A DNA stretch of 64,000 nucleotides from Leifsonia poae (GCF_027921845.1 NZ_BSEN01000006.1:363154-427153), one strand, 5' to 3'. Positions 25,873 through 34,630 are shown, numbered from the stretch's first letter. The notes: generated from the sequence alone by a model not told the origin. Translations and numbers: made by a program.

Positions 25873-27125
25873 CGCGTCCGCCGACCGCCGGTGAGTGCAC
25901 GCACGGCGCCAGCCGAGCCGAGGAAGACGAAAGCGAGGGCGACCCAGCCGAGCATCCCGTGGTCGAGGGCGGTGACGGTGACGACCAGGGGCGCCAGCAT
26001 GCTGCCGAGGGCGAAGCCCATCCCGAAGACACCCTGATACGCCCCGGGGCGCGCGCGATCGGCGAGCTCGAAGCTGAGGCTCCAGGTGCCGGCCGATGAC
26101 AGGATCTCGGCGAATGTGTGGAGGAGCACCGCCACGAGGAGCACGGCCACCGCTGCAGGCGCGACCACGCCGGAGGCTCCGCTGTACGCGAAGCAGGCCG
26201 CAGCCATCAGGATGCCGGCGAGGCCGGTCATGTTCCCGGCGCGCCGGATGTTCTCGGAACCTCTCGACAGGGGGATCTGGAACAGGATCACTCCTGCCGT
26301 GTTCACGATGAGGGCGATCGAGACGATGACGTGGGGCGCCTGGGTGTGTGCGACGACCCAGATCGGGAGTCCGACTTCGGCGACGCCGAACTGCATGGCG
26401 AAGATGCCGGCGAGCAGGGTGAGGGAGAGGTAGCGCGGGTCTCGGAACGGTGAACGGCCCACCGGGAGGGAAGTGCGCGCATCCGTCGGGGTGTTCGACG
26501 GATCGGCCCCGCGCGCCGACACGTCGACCGAACGCGGGAGGGCGAGCAGCGTCGCGGCGCCCGCCAGGGTCGCGCAGCCCGCGAGCACGAAGGTGATCCG
26601 GTAGCCGGCGGTCGTGCCGATGAGCACCGGGATGCCGGCGGCCGCGGAGCCGAGAGCGATGCCGGCGTTCGAGACCGCCCGCAGGATCGCTCGGGTCCCC
26701 GCGCGGGACGGCCCCTCGAAGGCGCGGGCGATGATCGCGGAACGGACCGCGTTCGACGCGCGGTTCGCGCCGATCGTCACAGAGGCGAGTGCGGTCACGA
26801 CGAGGACCTCCGAAGACCAGGCGAACGCGATGAGGGCGCACCCCTCGACGGCGACCAGGGTGACGAGGAGGCGACGGGGCGACATCCGGTCTGCGAGGTG
26901 GCCGGCGATGATCGACGTGAGCACGCCGACCCCGCTGGCGATGGTCAGCACGATGGCGACGGCCGTCGCGGACAGCCCGGCGAACAACGTGAGATAGAGG
27001 ATCGACAGCGTGAGGAAGACGCCGCGCCCGAGCGTGTTGACGAGTGCAGCGGACGCGAGGATACGCAGCACCGGATCGGCCAGGGCGGTCAGGAGGGGCG
27101 GGGTTGCGCGAGTCTGTGTGAGCAC
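25728..27125 (-). CDS. MFS transporter with C-terminal tail antisense to the methyltransferase gene
   Basis: 465 residues, twelve helices. Helix 1 region TLGRGVFLTLSILYLTLF, GHLADRMSPRRLLV after helix 2 and SNAGIALGSAAAGIPVL in the middle mark a standard MFS efflux-type protein. The last helix ends near RALTGGRR; the final 46 or so residues are polar and lie antisense to the methyltransferase coding region, so the original stop may have been lost. Start GTG 27125. Divergent from the ArsR-type regulator 55 bp away, which may control it. Confidence 0.8.
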   Translation of the reverse strand: MLTQTRATPPLLTALADPVLRILASAALVNTLGRGVFLTLSILYLTLFAGLSATAVAIVLTIASGVGVLTSIIAGHLADRMSPRRLLVTLVAVEGCALIAFAWSSEVLVVTALASVTIGANRASNAVRSAIIARAFEGPSRAGTRAILRAVSNAGIALGSAAAGIPVLIGTTAGYRITFVLAGCATLAGAATLLALPRSVDVSARGADPSNTPTDARTSLPVGRSPFRDPRYLSLTLLAGIFAMQFGVAEVGLPIWVVAHTQAPHVIVSIALIVNTAGVILFQIPLSRGSENIRRAGNMTGLAGILMAAACFAYSGASGVVAPAAVAVLLVAVLLHTFAEILSSAGTWSLSFELADRARPGAYQGVFGMGFALGSMLAPLVVTVTALDHGMLGWVALAFVFLGSAGAVRALTGGRRTRQSSRVATMIASGRLPGSGVEVGSKRARTSRTMNPADSIRSESNSTGQ

Positions 27126-27180
27126 CTGTCCGTTATCGCAGCATCGCGCGTCACGGCGAATCGATGTAGCGTATTGCTTC

Positions 27181-28140
27181 ATGTTGACGTACGAGCTCGA
27201 CGAGGACGACATCGGCGCCATCCGGCTCGCGCTCTCGCCCCTCAGCGAACTGGGGCTCTCGATCCGCGCGCTCAAGCGGCCCGACCTGTACCCGCTGCAG
27301 TTGCCGTGGGTGCGGCTCACCGAGGACGCCCGGCGCACCGTCGATCAGGATGTTCTGCACGCCCTCGTGAACGACGGTCTCACCACGCCCGACTTCCTCA
27401 ACCCGCGCCCGATGGGCCCGCTCACCCGCATCGACGACGAACTCGACGCGCTGCGGAGGCTCGACCCCGATCGCTTCCGGCAGCAGCTGACCGAGGTGCA
27501 CGGCGAGCTCCCCGCTCCGCTCCGCGGGTCCCCTGCGCGCGCGATCAACCGGATGGTCGACGTGCTCGCGGACTACTGGACCGTCGCGTTCGCGCCGCAC
27601 TGGGAGCGGATGCGCCGCATCCTCGAAGCAGACATCGTGTACCGCGGGCGCGAGGTCGCCCGCGGCGGCGTCGCCGGAATGCTGAACGGCATCTCGCCGA
27701 ACCTGCACTTCGAGAACCGCGTGCTCTCGGTCACGCTGCACACCAGGGTCAACCGCCACGAGCTGATCGGTGGACATGGGCTGACACTGGTGCCGACGAT
27801 GTTCTCCCGTCGGGTGTCTGCGCCGATCGCCGCCGGCGAGCCGCCGATGATCCTGTACGCGGCCAGGGGGCAGGGGATCATGTGGGAGAAGGGCGCCCCC
27901 GTCGACGACCGCGCCCTCGTCGCGCTCATCGGGCGCACCCGCACGACACTGCTGCACGCCGTCGCCGAACCCGCATCGTCCACCGAACTGGCCGCACGGT
28001 TCGGCGTCACGACCACCGCCGTGAACCAGCACCTGCGAGCGCTCCGGGATGCACGCCTCGTGACGTCGACGCGCTACGGGCGCAGCGTGCTCTACTTCCG
28101 CAGCGACCTGGGGAACGCGCTCGCGGAGCGCGAGGACTGA
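27181..28140 (+). CDS. ArsR-type winged-helix regulator with DUF5937-like N-terminal domain
   Basis: 319 residues. The C-terminal 70 residues form an ArsR-like HTH (SSTELAARFGVTTTAVNQHL, then ALRDARLVTSTRYGRSVLYF). The N-terminal 240 residues match the DUF5937 domain that often precedes such HTHs in actinobacteria (YELDEDDIGAIRLALSPLSE; HFENRVLSV). Ligand unknown. TAGCGT (27167-27172) lies 8 nt before the ATG: leaderless. Divergent from an MFS gene, which it probably regulates. Confidence 0.85.
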   Translation: MLTYELDEDDIGAIRLALSPLSELGLSIRALKRPDLYPLQLPWVRLTEDARRTVDQDVLHALVNDGLTTPDFLNPRPMGPLTRIDDELDALRRLDPDRFRQQLTEVHGELPAPLRGSPARAINRMVDVLADYWTVAFAPHWERMRRILEADIVYRGREVARGGVAGMLNGISPNLHFENRVLSVTLHTRVNRHELIGGHGLTLVPTMFSRRVSAPIAAGEPPMILYAARGQGIMWEKGAPVDDRALVALIGRTRTTLLHAVAEPASSTELAARFGVTTTAVNQHLRALRDARLVTSTRYGRSVLYFRSDLGNALAERED

Positions 28141-28172
28141 CGCGGCCGTCGACGGCGGCTTAACCTGGAAGG

Positions 28173-28601
28173 GTGAGCCGCGAGGCGGAAGAACTCAACC
28201 GGCGACTGCTGCGTGCCCGTGACGCGATGGATCGTGCCTACGCCCATCCGCTCGATGTGCCTGCCGTGGCGGCGGTCGCCCACATCTCGCCCGCGCACTT
28301 CAGCCGCTGCTTCCGTGCGGTCTTCGGTGAGTCGCCCCACCACTACCTGCAGCGGCGCCGCGTCGAGCGCTCGATGTTCCTGCTGCGCGAGACCCGACGC
28401 ACGGTGACGGAGATCTGCTTCGATGTCGGCTTCAGCAGTCTCGGCACGTTCAGCCGGACCTTCCGCGAGATCGTCGGGCAGACGCCGACCGCCTATCGGG
28501 AGGGGCACGGCCCGATCGTCGCGCCGCACTGCGTACAGCTCGCGGCGATGAGGCCTCTCGGCGCGGTGCATCGCCCTGCAGCACAGAGCACATTCGGATA
28601 A
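28173..28601 (+). CDS. AraC-family transcriptional regulator, HTH domain only
   Basis: 142 residues with both AraC helix-turn-helices (VPAVAAVAHISPAHFSRCFRA and TEICFDVGFSSLGTFSRTFR, each 20-21 residues long in the protein; cores AHISPAHFSRCF and FSSLGTFSRTF). There is almost no sensor domain. Start GTG 28173; TAACCT (28161-28166) is 6 nt ahead, so leaderless. The VOC-family gene 64 bp downstream is a common partner and a likely target. Confidence 0.85.
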   Translation: MSREAEELNRRLLRARDAMDRAYAHPLDVPAVAAVAHISPAHFSRCFRAVFGESPHHYLQRRRVERSMFLLRETRRTVTEICFDVGFSSLGTFSRTFREIVGQTPTAYREGHGPIVAPHCVQLAAMRPLGAVHRPAAQSTFG

Positions 28602-28664
28602 GCCGCGCCAGGGAGCGGCTCCCTAGGATCGAGGCAACTGACGCGAACGGAACGGGAGAACACG

Positions 28665-29075
28665 ATGATCACTGCACTGAATGTCACGACCATCTTCGTG
28701 CTGGACAAGGACGAGGCGCTGGATTTCTACGTCGGCAAGCTGGGGCTCGAGAAGGGCAACGACGTGCAGCAGGGCGACTACCGCTGGCTGACGGTCCGCG
28801 TGCCCGGCGAGGGCGGAACCGAGATCTCGCTCGAACAGCCCGGTCCGCCGCTGCATGACCAGCAGACAGCCGACCAGATCCGCGAGCTGATCACCAAGGG
28901 CGCGCTGGGCGGCGGGCTCGTCTTCATCACCGACGACGCGCACGCCCTCTACGACACCCTTCGCGAACGCGGCGTCACCGATTTCACGCAAGAGCCCACC
29001 GAGCACTTCTACGGAACGGACATGGGCGTTCGCGACCCCTTCGGCAACGCCATCCGGATTCTGCAGCAGGGTTAG
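28665..29075 (+). CDS. VOC-family (glyoxalase/bleomycin resistance-like) protein
   Basis: 136 residues. It shows the VOC pattern: TIFVLDKDEALDFYVGKLGLE at the start (core DEALDFYVGKLGL), and GTDMGVRDPFGNAIRIL at the end. Two beta-alpha-beta-beta-beta modules form a metal site; substrate unknown. It lies behind the AraC-type regulator in an arrangement seen often in actinobacteria, with GAACGGGAG before ATG 28665. Confidence 0.85.
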   Translation: MITALNVTTIFVLDKDEALDFYVGKLGLEKGNDVQQGDYRWLTVRVPGEGGTEISLEQPGPPLHDQQTADQIRELITKGALGGGLVFITDDAHALYDTLRERGVTDFTQEPTEHFYGTDMGVRDPFGNAIRILQQG

Positions 29076-29136
29076 GAGGCTCGATCCCGGCTCACGATTG
29101 GTCTGGAGTCGGTTCATCACGATGTCCGCCGGCACG

Positions 29137-29310
29137 TTACCGGGGCGAGCTTGTGGCGTCGATCACCACAGACCGGGACCCTTCGAGTGCGCGCCGTGCG
29201 CGCCGGCGAGCCTCGTCGTTCGTGCGTGACCAATCCTCGAAGGTGACCCCTGCCCGCCGAACAGGCCGCGCTCCTCGTTGATCGCGTCGAAATGAGGGTG
29301 TCAACACGAT
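29137..29310 (-). pseudogene. frameshifted internal fragment of an AAA-type kinase (P-loop NTPase) gene
   Basis: Reading the minus strand, one frame gives FDAINEERGLFGGQG and, after a shift near 29250, another gives VTFEDWSRTNDEARRRAR and SRSVVIDATSSPR before a stop. Together these follow the middle of small AAA-family ATPases/kinases (usual order: LDAINEERGL, gG-G, EEW.RTHE, GRSVVVDDTSSPRFLRD). The P-loop part and everything after TSSPR are missing. This is a relic with at least one frameshift and two truncations. Boundaries are approximate. Confidence 0.65.
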
Positions 29311-29489
29311 CCCCCTTCTGGCCGGTCGGGTTCCACTATGGCATCGCGCGTGCACCGCGCGCCGTGGTTCCGGCATTCGGCAGATGCCGGTGGAGAGGCT
29401 TCTTGCGTGCATCCATTCGACCACGTAGCATCGCAGAAACCGTTCGCTTAACGGTTTTCTGCTTTCGCTCGATGGGGACGCGACTTCAC
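29311..29489. other. promoter region of the SET-type transporter, rest of a 414-bp gap
   Basis: Between the AAA-kinase relic and the transporter ATG. Apart from the palindrome at 29433-29462 I see no gene or RNA. Confidence 0.5.
29433..29462 (+). promoter_or_regulatory. palindrome upstream of the sugar efflux transporter, candidate operator
   Basis: GCAGAAACCGTT, 5-bp spacer, AACGGTTTTCTGC: an inverted repeat with arms matching throughout except for one extra base. It ends 27 bp before ATG 29490. No regulator gene adjoins it, so the binding protein would be encoded elsewhere. Confidence 0.55.
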
Positions 29490-30725
29490 ATGACCGACCA
29501 GCTCACCCGCTCCCCGTCTGCCGTGCGCGTCGTGCTCCAGAACCCGCTCTATCGGGGCGCGACGGTCGCGCTCTTCCTGTCGGGGCTCGGCACGTCGGCC
29601 GCCGCACCGCAGATCGCGCAGTTCCTGGTGAACGACCTCGGCAGCTCGCTCGCGGTCGCGGGCCTGTACTACCTCACGAACCTCACCGCGCCGATCGCCG
29701 GCTATCTGATCGGCCGCCGCTCGGATCGCACGGGGCGCCGGCTCGGGCTCTTCCGGCTGTGCGCCGTTGCCGGCGGCGTCGGCTGGCTCGCGATCGCCTT
29801 CGCCGGTCAGCTCTGGATGCCGTTCGTCGTCAGCGCGGTCATCCTGGGTTTCGCGGGCGCCGCCGCCTCACAGCTGTTCGCTGCGATCCACGACGAGCTC
29901 GCGGCGACGCCGACACCCGTCGGTGACGGCGTCGTGTCGATCGTGCGGATGGCGCTGACGTTCGGCTGGGTGATCGGCCCGGTCGCCGGCACGTATCTCG
30001 CAGCCCAGACCAGCCTGCGGGTGACGCTGATCGCAACCGCGGTCTGCACGTTCGCGCAGATCATTCCCATCGGGACGCTGCGCGAACGGGCCGACGTGTT
30101 GCCCGTCACCGAGACGCACCCCTCTGGCGCGGTTGTTGCGCGGGCGCACGTGCCGGTGCGGTCGATGCTGCCCCTTCTCGCGTTCACCGGCCTGTATGTG
30201 CTCGTCTACGCGGGCGAGCCGATCAAGTACGCCTACCTTCCGATCTACATGAACGAGCAGCTGCACCTCCCGCCTGCCCTCAGCGGTGCGATCATCGGCA
30301 TCCAGCCGCTGGTGGAGCTGGCGCTCATGCCGCTGGCGGTGGTCGTCGCGCGACGGACGGGCATGATCCCGCTCATGGTCGTCGGCGCGCTGTTCGGTGT
30401 GGTGGCGAACGTGCTCTTCGCCACGACGGGGACCGCGGTCGGGCTCTTCGCCGGTCAGATCCTGATGGGTGGGGTCTGGGGCGTCTTCGCCGGGCTCGGG
30501 ATCATCGTGGCCCAGCGGTTGCTTCCGACCGCGATCGCGACGGCATCGGCGATCTTCATCACGGCGCCTGCCCTGAGCTCGGCGCTCGGCGGGCTGGCCG
30601 GTGGCATCGGCGCGGCGACGATCGGACTGCCGCTCGTGTTCGTCATCCCCGCCGTGCTGGCGCTGATCGCTTCGGCCGGACTCGTGGTGCTCCACAAGCG
30701 GGTGGGCGCCGAGCGGGTGCGGTAG
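29490..30725 (+). CDS. SET-type sugar efflux MFS transporter
   Basis: 411 residues, twelve helices. GTSAAAPQIAQFLVNDL after helix 1, GRRSDRTGRRLGLFRLC after helix 2 and IKYAYLPIYMNEQL in the middle follow the SetA/SetB sugar efflux pattern. These pumps export sugars or glycosides. Start ATG 29490 is chosen for GGGGA 12 bp ahead; ATG 29472 is an alternative. A palindromic candidate operator lies upstream. Confidence 0.82.
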   Translation: MTDQLTRSPSAVRVVLQNPLYRGATVALFLSGLGTSAAAPQIAQFLVNDLGSSLAVAGLYYLTNLTAPIAGYLIGRRSDRTGRRLGLFRLCAVAGGVGWLAIAFAGQLWMPFVVSAVILGFAGAAASQLFAAIHDELAATPTPVGDGVVSIVRMALTFGWVIGPVAGTYLAAQTSLRVTLIATAVCTFAQIIPIGTLRERADVLPVTETHPSGAVVARAHVPVRSMLPLLAFTGLYVLVYAGEPIKYAYLPIYMNEQLHLPPALSGAIIGIQPLVELALMPLAVVVARRTGMIPLMVVGALFGVVANVLFATTGTAVGLFAGQILMGGVWGVFAGLGIIVAQRLLPTAIATASAIFITAPALSSALGGLAGGIGAATIGLPLVFVIPAVLALIASAGLVVLHKRVGAERVR

Positions 30726-30755
30726 CCGTAGCGACGGCTGCCGAAAGGCCTCTCG

Positions 30756-30956
30756 TCAGCGCGCCCGGCGGCGGCGGACGATCCCGACGACGATCAGCAC
30801 CACACCGACGACGAGCAGGATCGGACCGATGGTTCCCCACAAGGAGGAGCCGCTCATCGCGGAGCCGCGCAGCACGTTGAGTCCCTGCAAGGTCCACACC
30901 AACCCGATGGCGGCCAGGATCACGCCCACGACGAGAAACGGCCAGCTGCGCTTCAT
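30756..30956 (-). CDS. small membrane protein, two helices
   Basis: 66 residues: MKRSWPFLVVGVILAAIGLV, a short hydrophilic hairpin, PILLVVGVVLIVVGIV and a C-terminal RRRRAR. Function unknown. TATAGG (minus strand) lies 9 nt before the ATG, which supports this start over the GTG at 30965. It is convergent with the SET-type pump. Confidence 0.65.
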   Translation of the reverse strand: MKRSWPFLVVGVILAAIGLVWTLQGLNVLRGSAMSGSSLWGTIGPILLVVGVVLIVVGIVRRRRAR

Positions 30957-30981
30957 GAAGCTCACCCTATAGCGGTTGCGG

Positions 30982-32430
30982 TCATCCCACCCTCAGCGTG
31001 CTGTGCAGATCCTGTCCCGTCGCCTTCTGGTAGGCGTTCAGGCTGGAGTACGTCTTTCCCAGCCATCCGAATGAGACGTTCGTCGTCCCGCTCACTGCGA
31101 ACCGATTGCGATCGCTGACGTTGTGGCCGCTGACCTTGTCGGCGCCGGCCCGATCGACCGTGCCGAGCAGCGCGCCGGCGTCGTTGGTCGCCGTGATCGT
31201 GTTGTTCTGGATCACGTTGTCGTAGGCGTAGAACTGGATGAGTATCTCCGGCGACCCGTCGTTCAGCTTGTTGTTGTTGCGCAAGGTATTGCCGGTGAAT
31301 CTGTTGTCGTGCGATTGGCCGGTCTTCACGCCGCCGCAGTCGCTCGCGCCGTCGCAGTACCCGCCGGTGGCGATGCCGACATAGAGGCTGTTGTCGATCG
31401 TGTTCGATCGCACGTCGACGAAGTCCGCCGAACCGCGCGGGTTCTCGGCGGCGACTTCGATCCCGATGTCGTTGCCTGTCACCACGTTGTTCGTCACATC
31501 GATGTGCGTGCCGCCGTCGATGTAGATCCCGTCGGCGCAATTGCACCAGACGCCATCCTCGTAATACGCGGGGTTGCCCTGCGACCGGATGTAGCTCACC
31601 CGGTTGCCCGAGATGACACCGTTCCTGGCGCGATTGAGGTCGGTGTACCGATCCTTGCCGGTCAGGGTCGACTCATAGCCGATCGCGTCGATGCCGATGT
31701 TGTTGTTGTCGTGGATGTCGTTGTTCGTGATGGCCCATCCGTCGACGTTCCCGTTCACCACCACGCTCTCGCTCGCACCCAGGCTGAGGTGGTCGACCGT
31801 GTTCTTGGTGATCGTCAGGGCGGTGATGGAGTGGGCGGCGTTGTCACCGTAGACCGCGATGCCGTGCGCGTTGATATCGAAGCTGCCGAGAGTCTGGTTG
31901 TCGTTGCCGAGGTCGTGCACGTGGTTGCCGCTGATGAGTACGTGATCGTCTGCTCCGTGCACATAGATGCCGATCGGCATCGCATCGAGCGCGCTCGACC
32001 GATAGTCGGTGATCTCCACGCCCGTGAGCGTCACGTGCGAGCTGTTGCTGATGTTCACCATCGCGGACCGGCCGTCGGCGGGCGTGAACCGGGAGCCGTC
32101 GAGGATCACGTGCTCGTGCCGATATGCCTCGACGGTGATCCTGGTCACGCCGGTGAGATCGATCTTCTGGTAGTAGCGTCCACCGCGGATGTCGACGGTG
32201 CCGCCGCTTTTGCTCCCGCTGAGGCGCTTGACGGCCTCCTGCACGGTGCGGAGTGGGGCGGAGACGCTGCCCGAGGCGTGGTCGTCACCGTCGACCGCGA
32301 CGATGATCGTCTTCGACGCGTTGCCGGTCGAAGCAGGCGCCGCGAGGGCGACGCCGAGACCGGCCAACGCGATGACGGCGAGGGAGGGCAGTAGTGCAGG
32401 ACGGAAGAACGACAGCATCGTGAATCCCAT
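30982..32430 (-). CDS. secreted right-handed parallel beta-helix protein
   Basis: 482 residues. A signal peptide (LPSLAVIALAGLGVALAAPA) is followed by a DUF1565-like opening (GSVSAPLRTVQEAVKRLSG) and many parallel beta-helix coils, each with a pattern such as ITNNDIHDNNNIGIDAIG, VTNNVVTGNDIGIEVAA and IQNNTITATNDAG. Such folds are typical of polysaccharide lyases, epimerases and hydrolases; no catalytic set is obvious. It may act on plant or microbial glycans outside the cell. One Cys-rich loop (WCNCADG) could be disulfide-bonded. ATG 32418 is an alternative start. Confidence 0.82.
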   Translation of the reverse strand: MGFTMLSFFRPALLPSLAVIALAGLGVALAAPASTGNASKTIIVAVDGDDHASGSVSAPLRTVQEAVKRLSGSKSGGTVDIRGGRYYQKIDLTGVTRITVEAYRHEHVILDGSRFTPADGRSAMVNISNSSHVTLTGVEITDYRSSALDAMPIGIYVHGADDHVLISGNHVHDLGNDNQTLGSFDINAHGIAVYGDNAAHSITALTITKNTVDHLSLGASESVVVNGNVDGWAITNNDIHDNNNIGIDAIGYESTLTGKDRYTDLNRARNGVISGNRVSYIRSQGNPAYYEDGVWCNCADGIYIDGGTHIDVTNNVVTGNDIGIEVAAENPRGSADFVDVRSNTIDNSLYVGIATGGYCDGASDCGGVKTGQSHDNRFTGNTLRNNNKLNDGSPEILIQFYAYDNVIQNNTITATNDAGALLGTVDRAGADKVSGHNVSDRNRFAVSGTTNVSFGWLGKTYSSLNAYQKATGQDLHSTLRVG

Positions 32431-32608
32431 CTACGAATACCCCGCCTCGAGGAGAGTCTCTGGCGAAACGCGCCGGACCTACCGCAAGGGGCAGCCGGCT
32501 GGGCTCTTCGTAACAATCGTGAAGCTACCACCGGATGCGCTGCGCTCGCAGGAACGCGCACTCCGACTGAGCGGTTGGCCCGCGCTCGGACGCGGCTAGG
32601 GTTGCGAG

Positions 32609-33142
32609 ATGGAAATCGAACTGCGAGAGCTGGTCCTGCCGCGCGACCGTGACCGTGTCATCGACTTCCTCAGTGCGAACGCGTGGCCGTTCCACTCGGC
32701 AGCGACCCTCAGCGCTGCGGCCGCAGCCGGGCGACTGGATGCCGGTCTCTACAGCCCGCCCGGAGCGGCGGCATGGTGGATCGCCGTGCCACATGACGCG
32801 CACGCCGGCATCGTCTCGGTCGACGAGCTCGATGACGGATCGCCGATGCTCGACCTCCGCCTGGCGACCATCCATCGCGGACGCGGCATCGGCCGTCGTG
32901 CTCTCGGCCTCGCCACCAGCCGCGTCTTCGAGTCCGACCCCGCCGTCCGCCGGATCGAGGGAACGACGCGCGCGGACAATCTCGGCATGCAACGTGTGTT
33001 CACTGCCTGCGGGTACGTGCAGGAGGCGCGTTATCGCGAAGCCTGGCCGGTCGCGGGCGGTGACTTCACCGATTCGCTCGGCTACGCCATCCTGCGCCGC
33101 GAGTGGGAGGCCGCTCGAGGCTCAGGGTCGTCGGCTCCGTGA
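32609..33142 (+). CDS. GNAT-family N-acetyltransferase
   Basis: 177 residues. The acetyl-CoA motif appears as RGIGRRALGLA (Q/RxxGxG/A type, near residue 90), followed by the RIEGTTRADNLGMQRVF strand-helix of GNAT motif B; the substrate is probably an amine or a protein N-terminus, not known. TAGGGT (32597-32602) precedes the ATG by 6 nt without a ribosome binding site: leaderless. Convergent with a VOC gene. Confidence 0.85.
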   Translation: MEIELRELVLPRDRDRVIDFLSANAWPFHSAATLSAAAAAGRLDAGLYSPPGAAAWWIAVPHDAHAGIVSVDELDDGSPMLDLRLATIHRGRGIGRRALGLATSRVFESDPAVRRIEGTTRADNLGMQRVFTACGYVQEARYREAWPVAGGDFTDSLGYAILRREWEAARGSGSSAP

Positions 33143-33153
33143 GGTCGGGCCGG

Positions 33154-33585
33154 TCACTGCAGGCAGAACTCGTTGCCCTCAGGGTCCCGCATCATGATCG
33201 CGAACTCCTCGAACGGTCCCCACGAACCGTCGAGCGTCTTCTCGACGGATGCTCCCAGTGCGACGAGGCGGTCCCGCTCGGCCTCCAGTTCCTCGCGTGA
33301 CGCGCGGCGGTCCTCGAACGGTGTGATGTCGATGTGCATGCGGTTCCGCTGCCGGCGCTCGTGGTGGTACCGGGTGAAGTAGAAGCGCTGGTGGGCGGGG
33401 TTCTGGTCCCACGCCTCTGCACGCTCGGCGAGCTGGTCGTCGTCCATCCCCGCCTCTTTCAGCGCGGCGACTTCGTCCGGTTCCCAGGAGGTCCACTCGG
33501 GATAGCCCATGGCGGCGCACCAGAATCGGGCGAGGGCCGCCGGGTCTTCGGCATGGAAGGTGACGTTGGCGATGCGCGCGGTCAT
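33154..33585 (-). CDS. VOC-family protein, glyoxalase_6-like
   Basis: 143 residues. Start ARIANVTFHAEDPAALARFW and end FAIMMRDPEGNEFCLQ are the two VOC hallmarks; a longer middle with RMHIDITPFEDR supplies a metal-ligand His. Substrate unknown. ATG 33585 lies 7 nt after TAGCCT on the minus strand (33593-33598), again a leaderless pattern. Confidence 0.85.
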   Translation of the reverse strand: MTARIANVTFHAEDPAALARFWCAAMGYPEWTSWEPDEVAALKEAGMDDDQLAERAEAWDQNPAHQRFYFTRYHHERRQRNRMHIDITPFEDRRASREELEAERDRLVALGASVEKTLDGSWGPFEEFAIMMRDPEGNEFCLQ

Positions 33586-33610
33586 AGGGAAGAGGCTATC
33601 GTCCGCCGGC

Positions 33611-33698
33611 TTCGTTGAGGGGCGGCAAACGCGGGCTTCATCGGCGTGTTTACCTGCGTTTGCCACCCCTCAACGGAGGCTTTGCCGCCCTCAACGAA
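33611..33698. repeat. cluster of three inverted/direct copies of a TTGAGGGG-GGCAAA motif
   Basis: Copy 1 CGTTGAGGGGCGGCAAACGC (33613-33632, plus), copy 2 GCGTTTGCCACCCCTCAACG (33656-33675, minus) and copy 3 TTTGCCGCCCTCAACGAA (33681-33698, minus, one base shorter). Copies 1 and 2 can form a 20-bp stem with one mismatch around a 23-nt loop. There is no gene here; it lies in the gap between the VOC gene and the DUF2510 gene. The repeat may be dispersed in the genome. Confidence 0.75.
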
Positions 33699-33786
33699 AT
33701 GGGGCAGCGCTCGGATGATCCATAGGTCGGCGGCGATACCATCGAACGGTATGCGTCGCCGCAGGCGGCAGAACTGGAGTCGTGCG

Positions 33787-34554
33787 ATGAGCAACACGAA
33801 CGGACAGGTCCCGGCCGGCTGGTACGCCGACCCCAACGGAGGCCCGCAACTGCGCTGGTGGGATGGCGCCCAGTGGACGGAGCACTACGCTCCCGACCCG
33901 CAGGCGGCACAGCCCGTGCAGCCGACGCAGCCGGTGGCCCCGACGCAGCCCGTATACACGCAGCCCGCCGCTGCGCAGCAGCCGGCCTATGCCGCGCCGT
34001 CCACTTATGCGACCCCGTATCCGCGCGCGGTCGTCCCCGAGCGCGCCAAGCTCGCGCCGGGCGCCGCCATCTACAACGCGTACATCTGGCTCGTCGTCGC
34101 TCTGCCGTTCGTGCTCGTGCTGGTGCTCCCGTTCTGGAACCCGCTCTCGGGCATCGCGCTCACCCGCACCGCCGACGGCAGCGTTCGCGCCTACACCGAC
34201 CCGAGCTTCCTGCTCAACCCGGCCTACTTCATCCTGATCTTCGGCGGCTTCATCGTCGACGCGCTCGTCGTGGTCTTCGCCTGGCTCGATTACCGGGACC
34301 TGCAGCGCAAGGGCGTCGAGCGCCCGTTCCACTGGGCCTGGGCGTTCTTCGTCTTCGTGAACCCCGGCTTCCTCGTCTATGTGATCGGCCGCTCGATCGT
34401 CGTCCGCAAGGTCGCCCCGGGTCGTGGACTCGCACCGATCTGGGTCGCCATCGGGCTGTACGTCGTGTCGATCATCATCGCCATCATCTGGGTGGCGACA
34501 CTGTTCTCGTCGCTGATGGGCCTCATGCACACCTACGGTGGCTACGGCGTCTAA
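33787..34554 (+). CDS. DUF2510-domain integral membrane protein
   Basis: 255 residues. The N-terminal DUF2510 motif PAGWYADPNGGPQLRWWDG (binding-type WW-like module) is followed by a Pro/Gln/Ala-rich linker with repeated QP and TQPV units, then four membrane helices. Function unknown; DUF2510 proteins are actinobacterial membrane proteins. GGAG lies 11 bp ahead of ATG 33787. Confidence 0.82.
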   Translation: MSNTNGQVPAGWYADPNGGPQLRWWDGAQWTEHYAPDPQAAQPVQPTQPVAPTQPVYTQPAAAQQPAYAAPSTYATPYPRAVVPERAKLAPGAAIYNAYIWLVVALPFVLVLVLPFWNPLSGIALTRTADGSVRAYTDPSFLLNPAYFILIFGGFIVDALVVVFAWLDYRDLQRKGVERPFHWAWAFFVFVNPGFLVYVIGRSIVVRKVAPGRGLAPIWVAIGLYVVSIIIAIIWVATLFSSLMGLMHTYGGYGV

Positions 34555-34593
34555 CCTGCGAACCGGCTGTCCGAACCGCCGCGCGATGTCCGT

Positions 34594-34599
34594 TATGAT
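34594..34599 (+). promoter_or_regulatory. -10 box for tRNA-Ser
   Basis: TATGAT 32 bp before the tRNA 5' end. No convincing -35 box is seen. Confidence 0.45.
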
Positions 34600-34630
34600 G
34601 GCTGTCGTGCGTCTGCGGTCCGGACGCTCA

